Origin: CALVJJ01 sp045538425
GTDB lineage: Bacteria; Bacillota; Clostridia; Christensenellales; UBA1242
Direction of reading: 5' to 3'
Length of the DNA: 10,390 nt
Assembly (NCBI GenBank): GCA_045538425.1
Contig: JAZSRJ010000057.1
Coordinates: 1-10,390, forward strand
Shown here one piece after another: positions 6,215 through 10,390 of the stretch. The notes beneath the pieces are model-generated. The model saw only the letters and a program-made list of their open reading frames with translations, had not been told where the DNA came from and made no database searches. The position numbers were made by a program, and so were the translations under genes. Numbering within the stretch: the stretch's first letter is position 1; each line of letters starts with the position of its first letter.

Positions 6215-8011
6215 TTAGTTGATCGGATTGCTTAGATATACATCACCACTACCTGCACTAATATACATCTTAGGACCAATCCATTCGTTTTCATTTTGAC
6301 CTTCAGTAGGTAGTACTTGACCTACTGTACTATAGAATTCTGTTGCATTTCTAGAGCCAACACTACCATGGACTCTGCTTTGTTTTGCAGCAGAAATTTC
6401 TAATAAAAACGCATTGGTTAAGACACCCTTGAATTTCAAATCCACTTTCCCTTTATTAGACTTGAAAATATATTTTGCTTCAGGAATTTCGCTTCCTTTC
6501 ATTGTATTACCAGAAGCATCTTTTGTATACAAAGAAGTCATCTCAACATAGATGTTGCCTTTATTCTCTGCTTCCATTTCACATGGTGTCAAAATATTGT
6601 ACGCTTTAATATCCCCATCCGCTGTACGCAAAATGGTACTATATTGCAAAGAATTGCTTTCATAATCAGTATTATCATATTTTACAGCACTACAATTAAG
6701 ATGACTCTTATTGGTTACTTTCATAATACCATATTTTGTATAAGCTCTAATACCCTTATAATAATTGACGGTAATATCGCCATATTCGCTAGAAAGAATT
6801 GCATTCTCTCTTGTGTTTTCTACACTAATATCTCCATTGGTCGTCTCAATAGAAGAGATGCCTGTCATTCTAACACCATCTGTGGTTACAGCATTACCAA
6901 TAATGTTGCCAATCACAACATCACCAGTTGTTGTGACCACAAATAGGTCTCCAGACACATTATTCAGTGTTACTTTTGCAGTATCTGCAGTGATACTATT
7001 GATATAGGTTTTGTTGGCTTCATCACTAGACACATAGTCTGCAACATCACCATGACTATTGAGTGTACCAATTGCAAGACTACCTTTTTTACAACTATAG
7101 TAAAATCCTTCACTACCAGTATTGACGGTATCCGCCTTAAAAACTACATTGTTGGCTACAATATTAACTTTTGCATCTAGTTGCTTAAAAGCAAATTTTC
7201 CACCATTACTTTTTGCAATTTCGAATGATCCTAGTACACCATCACTACCCATAATGACTCTATCAATATTGGTAAAATCAAAGCGACCAGACTCTGTTCT
7301 CATTGTTAAATTAGAAAATTCTTTCGATGTCAATTGTTCACTTGTTCTAAAACTAACACCTGCACTTTTCGTAATAATGTTCAAATTGTTCATTGATAGA
7401 TCAGCATCAATGGTCAAATTGCCGTCTTGTCCATTGAATACAATACTATAACTTTTGTCTTTTGGAATATTAATGAGCATCTTACATTCTTTATACCAAA
7501 TTGCACCTTCTGGCTCAACTAGATTGATCACCATTTTGGTTGCTCTTTCTGCAACAACACTTTCAAAAGCATCCTTGCTACTAGTCCATGGAATTAGCGT
7601 ACCATTTTCATCATAATATAGTGGAGAATGAGAGTTTTTCTTTACGCTACTTTTATTCCCATCTTTGTCTGTTTTGATCTCGGTATAGTCATATCCATCC
7701 AAATAAGTTGTACCTGTGTTTTTATAAAAACCAATCATTTTGTCTCTATAAACGACACCAAAATCCTCACTATCTACACCTTTAATCTCTACAGGATAAT
7801 GTTTTGCATTGATCTCTATCTCTATCGTATCTGCATCAAGCGATGGTGTATAAGAAACAACTTGTGTGTTGTTGTTAAAGTGAGCAACAACTCCATAACC
7901 AAACACTTTGAACTTAAATGCCATCATCGCAACACCTAAGAACACCGTTGCCATAATCAAGATACCAAGTAGCACCAATACGTAAATAAACATTCCTTTT
8001 AATGCTTTCAT
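6215..8011 (-). CDS. Membrane-anchored beta-repeat protein (DUF4097/adhesin-like), function unknown
   Basis: A 598-residue protein without a recognised enzymatic motif. A short basic N-terminus (MKALKG) precedes one hydrophobic segment at about residues 8-32, read as an uncleaved signal anchor with the rest outside the membrane. From about 200 to the end, short beta repeats recur with a polar turn, a Gly-Asp or Gly-Asn, then alternating hydrophobic residues: TTTGDVVIGN (359), ETTNGDISVEN (389), SSEYGDITVN (407), RTADGDIKAYN (462), AENKGNIYVE (481), SAGSGDVYLSN (585). This is the look of DUF4097-type or other right-handed beta-helix domains. GGGGGAG (8017-8023) lies 5 nt before the ATG. It sits 20 bases after alaS and 14 before leuS, so it is co-transcribed with them. 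Family membership is inferred from pattern; the role is unknown, with surface attachment or envelope sensing possible. Confidence 0.82.
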   Translation of the reverse strand: MKALKGMFIYVLVLLGILIMATVFLGVAMMAFKFKVFGYGVVAHFNNNTQVVSYTPSLDADTIEIEINAKHYPVEIKGVDSEDFGVVYRDKMIGFYKNTGTTYLDGYDYTEIKTDKDGNKSSVKKNSHSPLYYDENGTLIPWTSSKDAFESVVAERATKMVINLVEPEGAIWYKECKMLINIPKDKSYSIVFNGQDGNLTIDADLSMNNLNIITKSAGVSFRTSEQLTSKEFSNLTMRTESGRFDFTNIDRVIMGSDGVLGSFEIAKSNGGKFAFKQLDAKVNIVANNVVFKADTVNTGSEGFYYSCKKGSLAIGTLNSHGDVADYVSSDEANKTYINSITADTAKVTLNNVSGDLFVVTTTGDVVIGNIIGNAVTTDGVRMTGISSIETTNGDISVENTRENAILSSEYGDITVNYYKGIRAYTKYGIMKVTNKSHLNCSAVKYDNTDYESNSLQYSTILRTADGDIKAYNILTPCEMEAENKGNIYVEMTSLYTKDASGNTMKGSEIPEAKYIFKSNKGKVDLKFKGVLTNAFLLEISAAKQSRVHGSVGSRNATEFYSTVGQVLPTEGQNENEWIGPKMYISAGSGDVYLSNPIN

Positions 8012-8031
8012 ATTATCTCCCCCAGTCTTAA

Positions 8032-9819
8032 TTATTGTAGAACTGCTTTGATTCTACGAACCCCAGCACTACTACTTTCTTCTTTTGCAATCTTGAAGTG
8101 ACCAAGCACACCAGTACGTTCTACATGTGGGCCACCACAAAACTCTTTAGAATATTGTCCAATGGTGTAGACCTTAACTTCTTCACCATATTTGTCGTTA
8201 AAGATACCAATCGCACCAGACTTTCTAGCATCTTCTTGACTCATAATTTCCATAGTTACCGGAACATCTTCTTTGATCACCGCATTGACAAAGTTTTCTA
8301 CTTCATCAAGTTCTTCACGAGTCACTTTACGATCAAAGTTAAAGTCAAAACGCAATCTTTCTGGTGTATTGTTGCTTCCTCTTTGGAATACAGTATCTCC
8401 AAGCACTTTTCTAAGTCCTGCTAGCAACAAGTGTGTTGCTGTATGGTATTTTGTTTCCATCTCACCGACACCACTAAGCCCACCTTTGAACACTTGTCCA
8501 CTCTTATCACGACTTTTTTCTTTATGCTCTGTTTCGCATTGCTTAAAGGCTACCATATCAACGCTCAAGTTTTCTTTTTCTGCCATCTCAATGGTTAACT
8601 CAATTGGAAAACCAAATGTTTCGTATAATCTAAATGCAATCGCACCAGATAGAATATTGCCTTCCACATTCTTAACTGCTTTTTGGAATTCTTTGTATCC
8701 TTGTGTAATAGTATTAGAGAACTTTCTAATTTCTTTTGTCAATTCTTCTACAATAAGATTGTGATTGACTTCAAGACTTGGATAATAATCTTTGAAGAAG
8801 TCTATATAGATCTCAACAATCTCAAGAAGCTTTGTACTATCAATAGATAAACTTCTTGCATAATTGATACTACGACGAATGAGACGTCTAAGCACATAAC
8901 CACGACCAACATTGCTTGGAGTAGTTGGCATCTCGTCCCCAATCAGCATGGTACTTGTACGCATATGATCTGCAATTACACGCATTGCTTTGGTCACTTC
9001 TTCACTTTCTTTATAAGACTTACCAGATAATTCTTCCAGTCTCTTAATGGCTAATTGAAAACTATCTACTTCGTATACTGACTCATATCCGTTAAGAACA
9101 GATACTGTACGTTCTAGCCCCATCCCTGTATCGATATTTTTCTTTTCAAGTTCTTCTACCTTGCCGTCAGCAGTATGTTTTGTATACCCCATAAAGACGT
9201 CATTCCAGATTTCAAGATATCTACCACAATCACATGCTGGGTTACAGCTTGGTCCACATGCTGGCTTATCTGTGATATAAAACATCTCGGTATCTGGACC
9301 ACAAGGACCTGTATCTCCCGCTGCCCACCAATTGTTTTCTTTTGGAAGATAGAATACTCTACTTGGATCTACACCAAGACTAACCCATTTATCATGAGCA
9401 ACCGTATCACGTGGAGCAGACTCATCTCCTTCAAATACGGTAAAAGCAAGTCTATCTAGTGGCAACCCAAGATATTCTGGGCTGGTTAAAAACTCAAAAC
9501 TATATTCGATAGCTTGTTCTTTGAAATAATCTCCAAGACTCCAACTACCAAGCATTTCGAAAAATGTTAAGTGACTAGCATCACCTACAGACTCGATATC
9601 ATTGGTACGTACACATTTTTGATAATCACATAGCCTTGTCCCTTTTGGATGTTGTTTCCCAAGCAAATATGGAACTAGTGGATGCATACCTGCTGTTGTA
9701 AATAATACAGAGTTATCATTCTCTGGCACAAGTGATGCTGGAGCAATTTGTGCATGGTTTTTACTGGTATAAAACTTAATCCACAAATCTTTTAATTGTT
9801 TTGTTGTCATTGATTTCAT
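8032..9819 (-). CDS. alaS: Alanyl-tRNA synthetase, short form without C-Ala
   Basis: AlaRS, a class II synthetase, charges tRNA-Ala and removes mischarged serine and glycine. Catalytic core motifs are present: PENDNSVLFTTAGMHPLVPY (32-51), a motif 2 region with SHLTFFEMLGSWSLGDYF (82-99), and motif 3 GMGLERT (232-238). The tRNA-recognition helical domain follows to about 440. The editing zinc site is intact, with HTATH (459-463) and CGGPH (561-565). The protein ends at 595, just after AGVRRI, whereas usual bacterial AlaRS is about 870 residues. The C-Ala/DHHA1 region is therefore absent, and so is the roughly 100-residue barrel with the FYAESGGQ-type glycine-rich motif normally before HTATH. 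The stop is followed by the next gene's ribosome binding site and the frame is clean, so this looks like a natural short form, not a damaged gene. GAGG (9826-9829) lies 6 nt before the ATG, 11 bases after dnaB. Confidence 0.94.
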   Translation of the reverse strand: MKSMTTKQLKDLWIKFYTSKNHAQIAPASLVPENDNSVLFTTAGMHPLVPYLLGKQHPKGTRLCDYQKCVRTNDIESVGDASHLTFFEMLGSWSLGDYFKEQAIEYSFEFLTSPEYLGLPLDRLAFTVFEGDESAPRDTVAHDKWVSLGVDPSRVFYLPKENNWWAAGDTGPCGPDTEMFYITDKPACGPSCNPACDCGRYLEIWNDVFMGYTKHTADGKVEELEKKNIDTGMGLERTVSVLNGYESVYEVDSFQLAIKRLEELSGKSYKESEEVTKAMRVIADHMRTSTMLIGDEMPTTPSNVGRGYVLRRLIRRSINYARSLSIDSTKLLEIVEIYIDFFKDYYPSLEVNHNLIVEELTKEIRKFSNTITQGYKEFQKAVKNVEGNILSGAIAFRLYETFGFPIELTIEMAEKENLSVDMVAFKQCETEHKEKSRDKSGQVFKGGLSGVGEMETKYHTATHLLLAGLRKVLGDTVFQRGSNNTPERLRFDFNFDRKVTREELDEVENFVNAVIKEDVPVTMEIMSQEDARKSGAIGIFNDKYGEEVKVYTIGQYSKEFCGGPHVERTGVLGHFKIAKEESSSAGVRRIKAVLQ

Positions 9820-9830
9820 AATTATCCTCG

Positions 9831-10390
9831 TTAAAATATATCTGCCAAATCAGTTTGGTCAATTGGTACAATTTCTGGAAGATCTTCAACCGGTTGAGTA
9901 TCAGCATTGTTTTTCTTTGCTGGCGCTTGTGGCATAGATCTTTCCAAACTTTGTGCATTACTATCTTTTTCCAAGTTAAGGAAGGTTGTTGTACTACCAT
10001 TCCACTTGGTCTTAACTGTTCCTGTACCACCATTACGATGTTTTGCAACAATAATTTCGGCGATATCTTGTCCTCTTTCACTTTCAGGAACATCATTGTA
10101 CATATCTGCTCTATAGATAAAGATAACAATATCTGCGTCTTGCTCGATTGCACCTGATTCACGCAAGTCACTAAGTTGTGGTTTGTGGTCGCCTTTACGA
10201 AGTTCAGGAGCACGAGATAATTGTGATAGTAGTATAATTGGCACATCCAACTCACGAGCAGCAATTTTAAGCGAACGCGTGATTTCACTAATTTCAGCTT
10301 GACGGTTACCATCTTTAGATTTGCGGTCACTTGCCATAAGTTGCAAGTAGTCAATCATGATAATGTCAAGACCCTTTTCTCTTTTTAATT
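9831..10390 (-). CDS. dnaB: Replicative DNA helicase, C-terminal part (runs off the right edge)
   Basis: DnaB is the hexameric ATP-driven helicase that unwinds DNA at the replication fork. The last 185 codons are visible; the Walker A motif and the primase-binding N-terminal domain lie outside the window. Seen: Walker B in LDIIMIDYLQLM, then VPIILLSQLSR, then the SF4/RecA-fold segment LSDLRESGAIEQDADIVIFIYR, and KHRNGGTGTVK with the likely arginine finger. The protein ends in an acidic tail of about 50 residues (EDLPEIVPIDQTDLADIF at the end) that should be disordered. The frame is open to the window edge; an internal Met at 10358 is not the start. Only 11 bases separate its TAA from alaS, and these hold the alaS ribosome binding site, so it leads or continues the operon. 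In Bacillus the orthologue is called dnaC. Confidence 0.96.
   Translation of the reverse strand, partial: LKREKGLDIIMIDYLQLMASDRKSKDGNRQAEISEITRSLKIAARELDVPIILLSQLSRAPELRKGDHKPQLSDLRESGAIEQDADIVIFIYRADMYNDVPESERGQDIAEIIVAKHRNGGTGTVKTKWNGSTTTFLNLEKDSNAQSLERSMPQAPAKKNNADTQPVEDLPEIVPIDQTDLADIF

Noticed and set aside
8032..8034. alaS cut short by a nonsense mutation or frameshift
   Set aside because: The stop is followed at once by a strong ribosome binding site and the next gene. There is no leftover C-Ala sequence, and the central barrel is missing too, which a single late mutation cannot explain.
8273..8764. 163-codon + strand ORF inside alaS
   Set aside because: It lies antisense to a clearly conserved synthetase and has Ser/Leu-rich shadow composition without a recognisable motif.
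9776..10354. 192-codon minus-strand ORF overlapping dnaB and the alaS start
   Set aside because: It is the alternative frame of dnaB; the dnaB frame carries Walker B and other conserved helicase motifs.

Overview
The window looks like chromosome from a low-GC, anaerobically growing bacterium, most likely Bacillota (Firmicutes). The reasons are AT-rich DNA, strong GGAG/GAGG-type ribosome binding sites, TAA as the stop of every gene seen, intrinsic terminators with long U-tracts, and an oxygen-sensitive class III ribonucleotide reductase under NrdR-type boxes. The standard genetic code fits, because TGG is used for Trp and no in-frame TGA occurs in the genes. I cannot name the genus. The short AlaRS and variant LeuRS suggest a divergent lineage, or genes shared with one.

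Layout: (1) 1-362, the 3' end of an unrecognised gene on the + strand. (2) 363-637, a convergent intergenic region with a strong bidirectional terminator (488-530), a 15-codon ORF on the minus strand with a good ribosome binding site (532-579), and the nrdG terminator (603-631). (3) 638-3362, nrdD-nrdG on the minus strand, with a recognisable promoter and two clear NrdR boxes plus a possible degenerate third (3395-3475). (4) 3476-3773, AT-rich spacer ending at the leuS terminator. (5) 3774-10390, a compact minus-strand operon read as dnaB, alaS, membrane-anchored beta-repeat protein, leuS, with gaps of only 11, 20 and 14 bases.

How the genes work together: NrdD makes deoxynucleotides without oxygen, using a glycyl radical that NrdG installs. 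NrdR boxes over the promoter imply repression when dNTP or ATP levels are adequate. The second operon links the replicative helicase with two aminoacyl-tRNA synthetases and one predicted surface or membrane protein of unknown role. Both synthetases are atypical. AlaRS is about 595 residues and lacks the C-Ala domain and the glycine-rich barrel. LeuRS is complete, but its editing-site TTRPDT motif reads TTCIET.

No mobile element, CRISPR array, rRNA or convincing tRNA was found. I see no clearly new defence or mobile system; the most unusual content is the synthetase pair and the protein encoded between them.
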